Assembly: GCA_947165505.1 (NCBI GenBank)
Contig: CAMVAT010000020.1
Location: forward strand, 1-56,681
Source of the DNA: an uncultured Prevotellaceae bacterium
GTDB taxonomy: Bacteria; Bacteroidota; Bacteroidia; Bacteroidales; Bacteroidaceae
DNA: 56,681 nucleotides
Direction of reading: 5' to 3'
Of this stretch, positions 49,456 through 56,681 are shown in pieces. Numbering within the stretch: position 1 is the stretch's first letter; each line of letters begins with the position of its first letter. The translations under genes were made by a program, and so were the position numbers. The notes beneath the pieces are model-generated. The model saw only the letters and a program-made list of their open reading frames with translations, was not told where the DNA came from and made no database searches.

Positions 49456-49636
49456 TTGCAATCCGACCGCATGGAGTATCAGCATTTGCAATGCGAAAAA
49501 ATAACTTTGGCGGATTACAAATCCGCTCGCTCAGTGCGGGTGGATTACAAATCCACCCGAACAACGGTCGCGGCGGCCGAAGGGAAAGCCAATTGCAATC
49601 CGACCGCATGGAGTATCAGCATTTGCAATGCGAAAA
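49456..49636. repeat. 44-bp direct repeat pair with two hairpins between
   Basis: 49456-49499 and 49593-49636 are identical 44-mers (starting TTGCAATCCGACCGCATGGA). Between them lie two palindromes that share the TGGATTACAAATCC / CGGATTACAAATCCG core (49513-49529 and 49538-49558). No gene is visible here. Confidence 0.9.
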
Positions 49637-49715
49637 GCGCATGGGCGTATATCCCCTCGGCAGCCGACCGTTGTTCCCATCCGAACGAAAGACGATCATC
49701 TGTTCAAAATATTCC

Positions 49716-49763
49716 GAAAAATCAGCCGTTTTCAAAAAAAATCTTGAAAACGGCTGATTTTTC
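49716..49763 (+). terminator. Strong hairpin terminator
   Basis: Perfect 20-bp arms (49716-49735 and 49744-49763; core AATCAGCCGTTTTCAA) with an 8-base loop and T-rich end. It closes the repeat region after the SH3-like gene. Confidence 0.8.
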
Positions 49764-49939
49764 CTTGTTTACTTGATGATTTACGCCCAATGAGCACTCC
49801 AAAGACGTGAACCAGCAAGTCACCTTGGATGATTTATTCGTATAAGCGGCGTAGAGCGGGGGGAGGAGGGTAGATATGCTCCATCCAACGTTTTCCCTCC
49901 ATTTTCTTGCATCTTTTTTTGTCTTTGCAATCAAAAAGC

Positions 49940-50355
49940 GACGACGATAAAGCAATCCCCCAAACAACTAAACGACCAATCCCCCAGACAACCAAACATA
50001 CTCATCACCGACTCCGACTCCGACATTTCCGACTCCCCAGACAACACCAACCGCCACAAATTCACCTTCAAATTCGCACGCAACGAGAACACCCTCCAAC
50101 CCCTCCCCACAACTAAACCCCAGCTCTTCACCTCCGAATACCACCCCAGTTCCAATAGCCATCCCCACATCACCCACCACGCCAACAACTCCCAACATTC
50201 CCTCTTCTGTCGGCTTCCAACCGTACTTCGACCTCGTCAACACCATCCGCGAAAACCCCGACCTCTTCCCCCAATGGCACGCCTCCGCCACCGCTGAACT
50301 CTTCACCCCCAAAGTTTTTGAAAACAAAAAAGCCTCAAGCGGCTTTTGGTTTTGA
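49940..50355 (+). pseudogene. Degenerate, frameshifted coding remnant
   Basis: Two plus-strand frames look coding by their C-ending codons but do not join: one reads NRHKFTFKFARNENTLQ (around 50050-50095), the other GFQPYFDLVNTIRENPDLFP and on to a TGA at 50353-50355 (from about 50209). No start codon with a good context is seen. The style of codon use equals that of the phage-like fragments at 53.5-54.3 kb. I do not know the family. The opposite strand also has a long open frame, which I take as a shadow. Confidence 0.35.
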
Positions 50356-50373
50356 AAAATTTCCGTACCTTTG
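50345..50373 (+). promoter_or_regulatory. Probable promoter of the structured RNA
   Basis: TACCTTTG (50366-50373) with TTTG at 50345-50348; the spacer of 17 bp is short for the consensus. Confidence 0.45.
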
Positions 50374-50526
50374 CACCCGTTGGTTGCAACGGCAACCGCA
50401 AACAAATAAATCATTTATGTAAAGTAGCATGGGCACCAAGCTGTGAAGCCCGGTACCCTCGGTATTAAATTTATACAAGATTTTCTTTATACTGGTGCCC
50501 CGCTGTGAAGCCCGGCACATTTTTTC
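50374..50526 (+). ncRNA. Candidate structured RNA with tandem GNRA-capped hairpins
   Basis: Two hairpins with the same core are visible: 50431-50458 and 50495-50518. Each has an outer stem (GGGCACC/GGTACCC; GTGCC/GGCAC), a 2x2 internal loop and an inner GCT/AGC stem capped by GTGA, a GNRA tetraloop. The 14 bases GCTGTGAAGCCCGG are identical in both. Upstream, 50377-50397 can form either CCGTTG-GTTG-CAACGG or GGTTGC-AACG-GCAACC, which exclude each other. A T-run (50520-50525) follows the second hairpin like a terminator. The next gene has its own promoter just after. I know no RNA family with this form. Confidence 0.5.
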
Positions 50527-50535
50527 TTAATTTTG

Positions 50536-50566
50536 TTTGTTTGATTGCCACTTTTTTTTATCTTTG
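50536..50566 (+). promoter_or_regulatory. Promoter of the BspA-like gene
   Basis: TTTG (50536-50539) and TATCTTTG (50559-50566), 19-bp spacer; about 60 bp of AT-rich leader follow. Confidence 0.75.
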
Positions 50567-50627
50567 CACCAAACTAACTAATATAATTATTCTTAACCAT
50601 AATATTATTAACTTAAACCAATTATAT

Positions 50628-53438
50628 ATGAAAAAATTACTTTTACTAATGCTCTTGCTTTGTTGCTCATTTGTAGCTAAGGCTAATATACATAACTGGG
50701 AAGACGAAAGCGGTTTTACTTGGCAATATCAAATCCAAAATAGTGATAATACTGCGGTAATTGTAGAATGCTGGGCCCCACAAGGTAATATCAAGAAAAT
50801 ATCCATTCCTACTAAGGTCTATGACAGCGATACCAATACCGAATATAAAGTTACTACGATTGGAATCGATGATTACCCTAACGTTTTGTGGGTGAATTGC
50901 TTGTCTGTTATAGAAGTGATTGTTCCTGAGGGAGTGACAGCCATAGGGGACATGGCGTTTGCAGGTAGCTACAGAGAATTTGAAGATGAAGAATATGATG
51001 AATTTTCAGAATATTACACTTTGCCGAATTTGGAAAAGGTTACTTTGCCGTCAACCTTGAAAACTATAGGAGAGAAAGCCTTTTATAAAACTAAATTGAG
51101 TAGCATCTCGCTGCCAGAAGGACTCGAAACAATTAAAAACTATGCTTTTATTAATACGTCACTTAAAAGTATAACAATTCCTGCTTCTGTAAAGGAAATC
51201 GGCTATGCTCCTTTAATGTGGTGCCCAAATTTGGAAGAAATAAAAGTGGCAAGTGGAAACAAAGTGTTTAATACTGGCAACTACAATGCTATAATTAAGG
51301 GGGCACTTCTCATTTCAGGATGCAAAAACACTATCATTCCGTCTTTCGTCACCGAAATAGGTGGAGAGGCATTCTCACATTGTTACGATAAAACAAGTAT
51401 AGTACTTCCAGAAGGCTTGATAAAAATTGGGTCTTATGCTTTTAAAGGAACACCTATTGAGTCTGTTACCATTCCTGCAAGTTGTAGAGTGGTTGATGGA
51501 TTTGCTTATTGTCCTAACATAAACAAAATTTATTGCAAAGGTATAACACCTCCAGATATGCAGGGGGCATTTGATGAAATAGCTTACAGTAATGCAAAAC
51601 TATATGTCCCAATGGAATCGGTAAATAAATATCAATTTAATAGTGATTGGGATAAGTTTTATTACATACAAGGGATAAAAAATTTAGATGGGCTATACTT
51701 TTGGAACGATGCAAATGGGATAGAATGGGGCTATGAAACAGAAGATAACAAGGCCACAATTATATCATGCTCTATAGCACCACAAAACAATATATCTAAA
51801 TTGACTATTCCATCTGTGGTTAATAATTACGACAAAACTTACATTGTTAAAACTATAGGAAACGGACAATCTGTTAGATGGGAAAATTGCAACGTAAAAG
51901 AAATAATAATTCCTGAAGGCGTTGAATTAATCCGTGCTCTTGCATTTTTTGGTCGTTTTGATGTTGAAGAAGGAGAATCAGATGAACTTTTGTATGAGCG
52001 TAGGTACTGTTTGCCTAACTTGACAAAGGTCAGTTTTCCTTCTTCGCTTAAAACAATTAACGCGCAAGCTTTTTATTGTACTAAAATAACTAATTTAGAT
52101 TTACCAGAAGGATTAGAGACAATAGGTTCGTCTGCATTCCCTTTATCAAGTGTAAAAAGTATTTATATTCCTTCTACTGTAAAAAACATCCATCATCGTG
52201 CGCTCGACGGTTGTTATGACTTGGCTAAAATCGTTATTGCTAAGAACAACCCTATATATTCTTCTGGAGAAAACTGTAATGCTATCATGAAAGGATCTCA
52301 TTTAATGATAGGTTGCAAAAACACTACTGTACCTGATAATATAACGCATATAGATGAAGAAGCTTTGGATGGTCTTACTTTAAAGTCAATTATTCTTCCT
52401 AAAAACTTGCAATATATAGGCGATTGGGCCTTTGCAGGCAGTGTGATTGAATATATAAATATTCCAAATAATACAATTTTTGGAATAGCGAGTTTTGAAG
52501 GCTCAAGCATTAATACTCTTGAAATTGAAGATGGATTAAAGAAAATAGAAAATGCTTTTGAATATAGTCAGATTAAAACGATTAATTGCCATGCAAAAAC
52601 TCCGCCTGCTTTAAATAGTGACGGCTTCAACGACATAATATATAAGAATACCACACTTTATGTTCCAATTAAAAGCCTTGATTTATATAAAAACCACACA
52701 TATTGGAAAAAATTCGATAACATGACGGGTGTCGTTCAAGAGGGTGACAAGTTCAAAATCACTTATGTTATTGATGGCGTGACATATAAAGAGGTCGAGA
52801 TGGAGTATGGCGCAAATATTACTCCCGAACCAGCACCTGAAAAAGAAGGTTATACCTTCTCTGGATGGAACTCTATTCCTACTACTATGCCAGCAGATGA
52901 TATAATCGTAACAGGGTCATTTTCAATCAACCAATATAGACTCATCTATATTGTTGATGGTGAAATATACGCGTCAGAATTAGTCGATTACTCTGCGGCA
53001 ATTACTCCCGTGGCTGCTCCTGAAAAAGAGGGCTACACTTTCTCCGGATGGAGCACAATACCAGCCACAATGCCCGCAGAAGATATTACTATTACTGGGT
53101 CATTTACTGTCAACCAATATAAAATTACGTACCTTATCGGTGACGTAATTTATATGGAGGAATACGTTGACTACGGAGCAGTGATTACACCACCGCAGGC
53201 TCCAGAGCGTGAAGGCTTTGACTTTACTTGGATTGATCTTCCCGAAACGATGCCAGCACACAACATCACAATTATCGGCGGCTACACTTCTGGAATCGAA
53301 ACTATTCTTGCCGAAGATGACGTTGAATGGTTCACTATCGACGGCACCAAGTTAGACGCTCCTCGCCCTGGCGTTATGATTGCTAAGCACAAAAACGGGA
53401 AAACACAGAAAGTTTATATAAAGAGGGTGAAGAAATAA
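50628..53438 (+). CDS. BspA-like leucine-rich repeat surface protein
   Basis: A 936-residue protein; I took the ATG at 50628, which begins with a signal peptide (ends FVAKA). Residues of about 25-365 and 366-730 are two homologous halves, each made of LRR_5-type repeats (KVTLPSTLKTIGEKAFY, SISLPEGLETIKNYAF type) and each ending in a YVPxxS...Y segment. They are followed by three copies of a 55-65 residue Listeria-Bacteroides (Flg_new) repeat (ITYVIDG...GYTFSGW). The tail ends in a lysine-rich VYIKRVKK. BspA-like proteins bind host or matrix proteins and other bacteria. The gene is AT-rich compared with its surroundings and is flanked by phage-like fragments, so it was probably acquired. Confidence 0.93.
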   Translation: MKKLLLLMLLLCCSFVAKANIHNWEDESGFTWQYQIQNSDNTAVIVECWAPQGNIKKISIPTKVYDSDTNTEYKVTTIGIDDYPNVLWVNCLSVIEVIVPEGVTAIGDMAFAGSYREFEDEEYDEFSEYYTLPNLEKVTLPSTLKTIGEKAFYKTKLSSISLPEGLETIKNYAFINTSLKSITIPASVKEIGYAPLMWCPNLEEIKVASGNKVFNTGNYNAIIKGALLISGCKNTIIPSFVTEIGGEAFSHCYDKTSIVLPEGLIKIGSYAFKGTPIESVTIPASCRVVDGFAYCPNINKIYCKGITPPDMQGAFDEIAYSNAKLYVPMESVNKYQFNSDWDKFYYIQGIKNLDGLYFWNDANGIEWGYETEDNKATIISCSIAPQNNISKLTIPSVVNNYDKTYIVKTIGNGQSVRWENCNVKEIIIPEGVELIRALAFFGRFDVEEGESDELLYERRYCLPNLTKVSFPSSLKTINAQAFYCTKITNLDLPEGLETIGSSAFPLSSVKSIYIPSTVKNIHHRALDGCYDLAKIVIAKNNPIYSSGENCNAIMKGSHLMIGCKNTTVPDNITHIDEEALDGLTLKSIILPKNLQYIGDWAFAGSVIEYINIPNNTIFGIASFEGSSINTLEIEDGLKKIENAFEYSQIKTINCHAKTPPALNSDGFNDIIYKNTTLYVPIKSLDLYKNHTYWKKFDNMTGVVQEGDKFKITYVIDGVTYKEVEMEYGANITPEPAPEKEGYTFSGWNSIPTTMPADDIIVTGSFSINQYRLIYIVDGEIYASELVDYSAAITPVAAPEKEGYTFSGWSTIPATMPAEDITITGSFTVNQYKITYLIGDVIYMEEYVDYGAVITPPQAPEREGFDFTWIDLPETMPAHNITIIGGYTSGIETILAEDDVEWFTIDGTKLDAPRPGVMIAKHKNGKTQKVYIKRVKK

Positions 53439-53507
53439 ATCAAATAATCACACCCTGTCTTTTCCCCACCACCCCTGCGCCCATACCTTTGCCTTAAAAA
53501 GCAAGTT

Positions 53508-53771
53508 ATGGGCGCAGTCTTTAATATCTCCCTCCCCACTTCATGGTCAGAATTGACAGACAAGCAACTGCTTACTGTTTTCTCCCTCTTCACCTCTGAC
53601 CGCACCGCGTCGGAGGTGAAGACACTCTGCCTCATGAAGTGGAACCGCTTGGAAGTGCTCAACGAGCACCCCAAGCACCATTTCCTCATCCGCCAAAGGA
53701 ACCGCAAAAAAAATCATCCCCCTCGGGGGATAAGAGGGGGGCTTTTCATCCTCACCTCACGCCAAATCTAA
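53508..53771 (+). pseudogene. Truncated phage-like gene, 5' part
   Basis: A good start (-7 element TACCTTTG at 53484-53491, ATG at 53508) leads into about 62 well-formed residues (MGAVFNISLPTSWSELTDKQ and EVKTLCLMKWNRLEVLNEHP). The frame then runs into a palindromic repeat (53716-53745) and ends after random-looking residues. It reminds me of small proteins in Bacteroidota prophages, but I cannot name the family. The downstream part is lost. Confidence 0.55.
53716..53745. repeat. SPSGDKRGA-coding palindromic repeat at a gene break
   Basis: CCCCCTCGGGGGATAAGAGG followed by GGGGCT, the same repeat as in the GH2 gene at 26617-26646. It lies where the first phage-like fragment loses its coding character. 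Confidence 0.9.
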
Positions 53772-53848
53772 ACGGCCACCGCCACGTTGGATTTCCTATA
53801 CACAATCCCCGCCTCCCCAATCCGACTTGCAAAGATCAGCAGTCACCG

Positions 53849-54256
53849 CGCTATGCAGACCCACAAGCGGAACGCCAAAAATACATCACGGCTTTCAACA
53901 ACACCATGCTGAAAATATGGCGTGAGCAGATCACCCTCCTCGATGTCATCGACACCGGGCGACTGCTCAATTCCCCCAAGTCCGTACAAACTACAGCCGA
54001 TGGCCGCTTCATTGAAGCCACCCTCTCCCAAGCCTTCCTCGAATGCGGCCTTTGGCAGGACTTCGGCACGGGAAAGGAAATCCCCAGAGGCAACCCGGGG
54101 GACATCGGCCGCGACCGAAAGCGTCAGCCCTGTCATTGGTTCAGCCGCAAATATTACGCTTCCGTCATGAATCTACGCGACTTCATGGCGGAATCCTTCA
54201 GGCAAGAACTTGTCGGCATCGTCACCCGCGCAACCGATGATAAATTCCGCAGGTAA
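53849..54256 (+). pseudogene. Phage-like gene fragment, 3' part
   Basis: A coding-type frame of about 135 residues with no proper start; an internal ATG is at 53906. It contains VIDTGRLLNS, FLECGLWQDFGTGKEIPRGN and WFSRKYYASVMNLRDFMAES. The TG-x-L-x-S beginning and the small size recall HK97-gp10-like phage morphogenesis proteins, but this is uncertain. It probably belongs to a different gene than the fragment at 53508-53771, joined to it by deletion. Confidence 0.5.
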
Positions 54257-54275
54257 AACCATTAAAACCAAATAA

Positions 54276-55349
54276 TTACAATGTTTTAAGAAAAATGTTT
54301 TTTAAGACTTTAACTTTTTCTTTAAAATTTGAAATTAGATTTACTTGATCTCTTGAAAGACCTTTGATATTCTCACCGCATGTTCCACAGTATTCTACTT
54401 CTTTCTCATTCTTGTGACCATTACGACATACGAATAGTTTCTTTTCCTTTGTGAACATTCCCATTTTACCTGTTATTATTTCCCCCACATTTGGGCAAGA
54501 ATCTAGCTTCTCACAAATGCTTTCCATCAATTTCAAATCATCTCCATTATAAAAAGGTTTCTCGCAATCTAATATTGTCAGTGCTTTGTCTATATTTTTA
54601 TCCATTAATTCAAGTAGCATAGAAGGATTAAACAAGTCACAAACCCTAATAATTTTTTCATACTGAAGACTGTAATCTATAGTTTGTTGTATCATTGTAT
54701 CCTTTACAATCCTGTTTTCCGAATATAGAGGGTAAACCATTTTGCATGCTACATCATAATCTAAAGACTTGACAAGTGTTTCGATTTTAGTCTTATTAGT
54801 ATCTTGAACTTTTGTATAGTATTTATCTACTAATATTTCAATTATTTCATTTGATGGGGTCTCGAAAAGGACATTCCAGTCTTTTTCAGAAAGACCAGAA
54901 ACAGAACCATTGTCAGAAGTCAAATGCTTTAAGATCTTTTGTTTCGTGACTTCTGAATCTAACAAATCTTTGCTGATAATCTTTCTTTCTGCTTTAAGTT
55001 GTTCTTTCTCATTTGGAATGTCTAGGAGACATGCCGTGCCAGAAGATGTGAGCATAAACATAGACTTCCCTTTTCCTGAAATCTCTTCGAAATCTATTCT
55101 AAACCCCAGTATGGCATTGCCTCCCATTCTTTTTGTAATTTTTGCCAATTCAGCTTTCGCATTTTCATACATCATATTCATCTTATTCTGATAAGTACCA
55201 GAGCTTCCTCCAAAAAAATCAGTAAAAGACGCAGCAAAATCAGAAAAGATATTAGTTCCTATTACAATATTATAGTTAACGACATCTAGATAAGACTTAA
55301 CGCGAATGCCATCTAAAGATGAAGTGGTGGAAATAATAAAATTGTTCAT
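54276..55349 (-). CDS. YbjQ/UPF0145-domain protein with C-terminal zinc ribbon
   Basis: A 357-residue cytoplasmic protein. I prefer the ATG at 55349 to a TTG two codons upstream. Residues 1-110 match the YbjQ (UPF0145, putative heavy-metal-binding) domain: ISTTSSLDGIRVKSYLDVVN, a NIVIGTNIFSDFAAS segment and NAILGFRIDFEEI. The middle, about 115-290, is helical and unknown. Residues of about 300-330 form a zinc ribbon with CRNGHKNEKEVEYCGTCG. The combination occurs in proteins of unknown role. The gene is strongly AT-rich, like the BspA gene, and points against the phage fragments. A -7 element TATCTTTG is at 55387-55380 without a clear -33. Confidence 0.85.
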   Translation of the reverse strand: MNNFIISTTSSLDGIRVKSYLDVVNYNIVIGTNIFSDFAASFTDFFGGSSGTYQNKMNMMYENAKAELAKITKRMGGNAILGFRIDFEEISGKGKSMFMLTSSGTACLLDIPNEKEQLKAERKIISKDLLDSEVTKQKILKHLTSDNGSVSGLSEKDWNVLFETPSNEIIEILVDKYYTKVQDTNKTKIETLVKSLDYDVACKMVYPLYSENRIVKDTMIQQTIDYSLQYEKIIRVCDLFNPSMLLELMDKNIDKALTILDCEKPFYNGDDLKLMESICEKLDSCPNVGEIITGKMGMFTKEKKLFVCRNGHKNEKEVEYCGTCGENIKGLSRDQVNLISNFKEKVKVLKNIFLKTL

Positions 55350-55560
55350 ATTCAAATACCTTTAATTAAATATTCTTTGCAAAGATACAAATAATAATTA
55401 TATAAAGTAATAAAAACAATAATTTTTATCTTTTCCCTCCTCGCAGGTCAGTACCGGCTTTTTCATTCTTTTTCCCCACGCCGTAGGCGCTTTTTATTGC
55501 TTTTTCTCCCTTTTTCTTCCTTATTATATGTCTTGTTCACTGTCCTTCCAATCGGTGGGT

Positions 55561-55645
55561 ATCAGTCAAATCAGTCTAATCTGTGTCGTATGGCTTTCTA
55601 ACTCGCTTCCGCTCGTGCGGGCGGGCACAGTGACCCGCCCCTACG
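55561..55645. repeat. Extended family C element, copy 2
   Basis: ATCAGTCAAATCAGTCTAAT and further, then CTCGTGCGGGCGGGCACAGT and GACCCGCCCCTACG. It shares about 85 bp with the element at 56479-56573. The rest of the 55350-55698 gap is AT- and pyrimidine-rich without a visible gene. Confidence 0.85.
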
Positions 55646-55698
55646 TCATGGCGCGGGGCAGGGTAGGGGTGCCGTGCCATCTTCAGTTGCAGAAGTAA

Positions 55699-56310
55699 CT
55701 AGAACTTAAACCGTCTTCCGTTCCATTTTAATACCTTCCGCGTGGTGGTGCCGTCATCATTCCATCGAGTGAAAATGATGTCCTTGCCGATACGTGGCAG
55801 TTCATAAGTGCCGCCATAGTCGATTTCAAACCCGGGAGGGTCGCAAATGACCATTCGTTTTGTGGCATTGTTGTAACGGTAGAATATCATTCCACTCAAT
55901 TCGGTCACAACCGGCTTGCCGTCAGCGTAACTTGCCATGTCGTTGAAAGCGATCAGTTTGTGCTTACCGTCTGACTCGTTCCAGTAGCATACTTCCATCC
56001 TGCAAATGTAATCCTCATGTTCATCGTAGGTACGTTCATAAAGGATGTATCCGTTTTTTGAGTCGATGGTCAACTTCTCGCCTTCCTCAAGCGAAAGCCC
56101 TTGCCTGTTGCGTTTCATGGCATCTTCCAATAATCTCCATGGGCGGTCGCCGCTCTCTTCCTCGTCTTCGGCATTCAAAGAAGTAAATGCGGCCCAAGCA
56201 AAATCAGTGACGGTGGGTTTGCTGCCTTTATAGTTCACTCGAATGCCGTTTTGCGCCATCAACGGCAGAGTCAGGCAAAGAAAGAGAAAAAGTGATAATT
56301 TCCTTTTCAT
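55699..56310 (-). CDS. Secreted hypothetical protein
   Basis: A 203-residue protein with signal peptide (ends LPLMAQ). The mature part is rich in aromatic and charged residues with beta strands (KNGYILYERTYDEHEDYICR, TTTRKVLKWNGRRFKF at the end). I recognise no family. It is monocistronic, with a good promoter at 56357-56387. Confidence 0.8.
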   Translation of the reverse strand: MKRKLSLFLFLCLTLPLMAQNGIRVNYKGSKPTVTDFAWAAFTSLNAEDEEESGDRPWRLLEDAMKRNRQGLSLEEGEKLTIDSKNGYILYERTYDEHEDYICRMEVCYWNESDGKHKLIAFNDMASYADGKPVVTELSGMIFYRYNNATKRMVICDPPGFEIDYGGTYELPRIGKDIIFTRWNDDGTTTRKVLKWNGRRFKF

Positions 56311-56356
56311 AATTGTAAGATTTTGTTAAACATATTACTCCAGTGTGGTTGCTGTG

Positions 56357-56387
56357 CAAAGATACTCTTTTTCAATGAAATGACAAA
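56357..56387 (-). promoter_or_regulatory. Promoter of the 55699-56310 gene
   Basis: Minus-strand TTTG (56387-56384) and TATCTTTG (56364-56357), 19-bp spacer. Confidence 0.75.
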
Positions 56388-56478
56388 ATAATGGAGTGGT
56401 TTTTTTCTCTCAGAACACCATCGGGTGACAGTTCCGGGCTTCGTGAAGTGGCCCCACTCAGGCCTATCAATAGGATGT

Positions 56479-56573
56479 CATCAGCCAAATCAGTCAAATC
56501 AGGCAAATCTGTGTCGGATGGCTCATTAACTCGCTGTCGCTCGTGCGGGCGGGCACGGTGACCCGCCCCTACG
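56479..56573. repeat. Extended family C element, copy 3
   Basis: Same as 55561-55645: a lead of CAGTCAAATC units, then TCGCTCGTGCGGGCGGGCAC and GACCCGCCCCTACG. It lies 75 bp before the tRNA. No gene is visible between 56388 and 56648. Confidence 0.85.
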
Positions 56574-56648
56574 GTGTGGTGCAGTGTGCTCGGGAAAAAT
56601 AAAACCCCGTTCAGGTCGAAACCATCGCGGGGCTAATGAAAGGAGGAG

Positions 56649-56681
56649 TGGTACCTCCAGGAATCGAACCGGGGACACACG
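56649..56681 (-). tRNA. 3' part of a tRNA, probably tRNA-Phe
   Basis: The minus strand shows a T-arm with GGTTCGATTCC and an acceptor end AGGTACC plus discriminator A. CCA is not encoded. The 5' part, with the anticodon, is outside the window. The assignment to Phe rests on the resemblance of TGTGTCCCCGGTTCGATTCC to Bacteroidota tRNA-Phe as I remember it. Confidence 0.6.

Noticed and set aside
49968..50414. 148-residue minus-strand frame of Gly/Val-rich character
   Set aside because: Its low-complexity sequence is what results from reading C-ending codons of the opposite strand backwards. The plus-strand fragments look more protein-like.
50374..50526. Known riboswitch (for example c-di-GMP, SAM, cobalamin, TPP)
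   Set aside because: GNRA caps alone are common; none of the conserved cores of these classes is present.
53508..54256. Functional prophage
   Set aside because: Only two truncated fragments without integrase, terminase or capsid genes are present.

Overview
The window looks like chromosomal DNA of a gut or rumen member of the Bacteroidota, most probably a Prevotellaceae. The reasons are a SusC/SusD pair, many secreted glycosidases, C-terminal tails of the Por/T9SS type, a BspA-like leucine-rich repeat protein, a flavodoxin-DUF2023 pair, and at least a dozen promoters of the Bacteroidota type (-33 TTG, 19-20 bp spacer, -7 TAnnTTTG). Most of the window is GC-rich; about 50.5-55.4 kb is clearly AT-rich.

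Layout. (1) 0.2-7.7 kb, minus strand: a GH141-like beta-helix protein, a GH127-type beta-L-arabinofuranosidase, a lipoprotein made of a SecD periplasmic-head domain, a secreted TIM-barrel/DUF3826 fusion, DUF2023 and flavodoxin. (2) 7.8-12.7 kb: an SGNH esterase behind a long structured leader, an AAA-ATPase/PD-(D/E)XK protein and an orphan ECF sigma factor. (3) 12.8-35.3 kb, minus strand: a pectin-type polysaccharide utilisation locus. In transcription order it holds a small secreted protein, GH28, GH140-like, GH78 fused to a beta-propeller, GH2, a secreted tailed protein, a DUF5123-like lipoprotein, SusC, SusD, and a large beta-helix protein with an unassigned C-terminal domain. (4) 35.4-36.2 kb: an MNT/HEPN pair. 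(5) 36.4-41.8 kb: an S8 protease, a CE6/SASA-type esterase, a DUF3237 protein and a TonB-domain protein. (6) 41.9-49.8 kb: a repeat-rich stretch with a GH2 of the exo-glucosaminidase/mannosidase type, small secreted proteins and a Sel1 pseudogene. (7) 49.8-54.3 kb: phage-like gene debris around a candidate structured RNA and an AT-rich BspA gene. (8) 54.3 kb to the end: a YbjQ-domain protein with a zinc ribbon, a secreted protein, and the 3' part of a tRNA, probably tRNA-Phe.

How the genes work together. SusC, SusD and the DUF5123-like lipoprotein would bind and import pectic oligosaccharides. GH28, GH78, GH140, GH2, GH127, the GH141-like protein and the esterases would strip rhamnose, apiose, arabinose, galacturonic acid and acetyl groups. 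The set resembles part of a rhamnogalacturonan-II system, but several RG-II-specific families (GH106, GH137-139, GH142, GH143) are absent, as are polysaccharide lyases of recognised families and any hybrid two-component regulator.

The most unusual property of the window is its load of short dispersed repeats. Several palindromic families and low-complexity tandem repeats lie directly at the 3' ends of genes. Some have entered glycosidase genes in frame, so that they encode peptide inserts or replaced C-termini. Two candidate RNA elements, at 9.5-9.9 kb and 50.37-50.53 kb, also match no family that I recognise.
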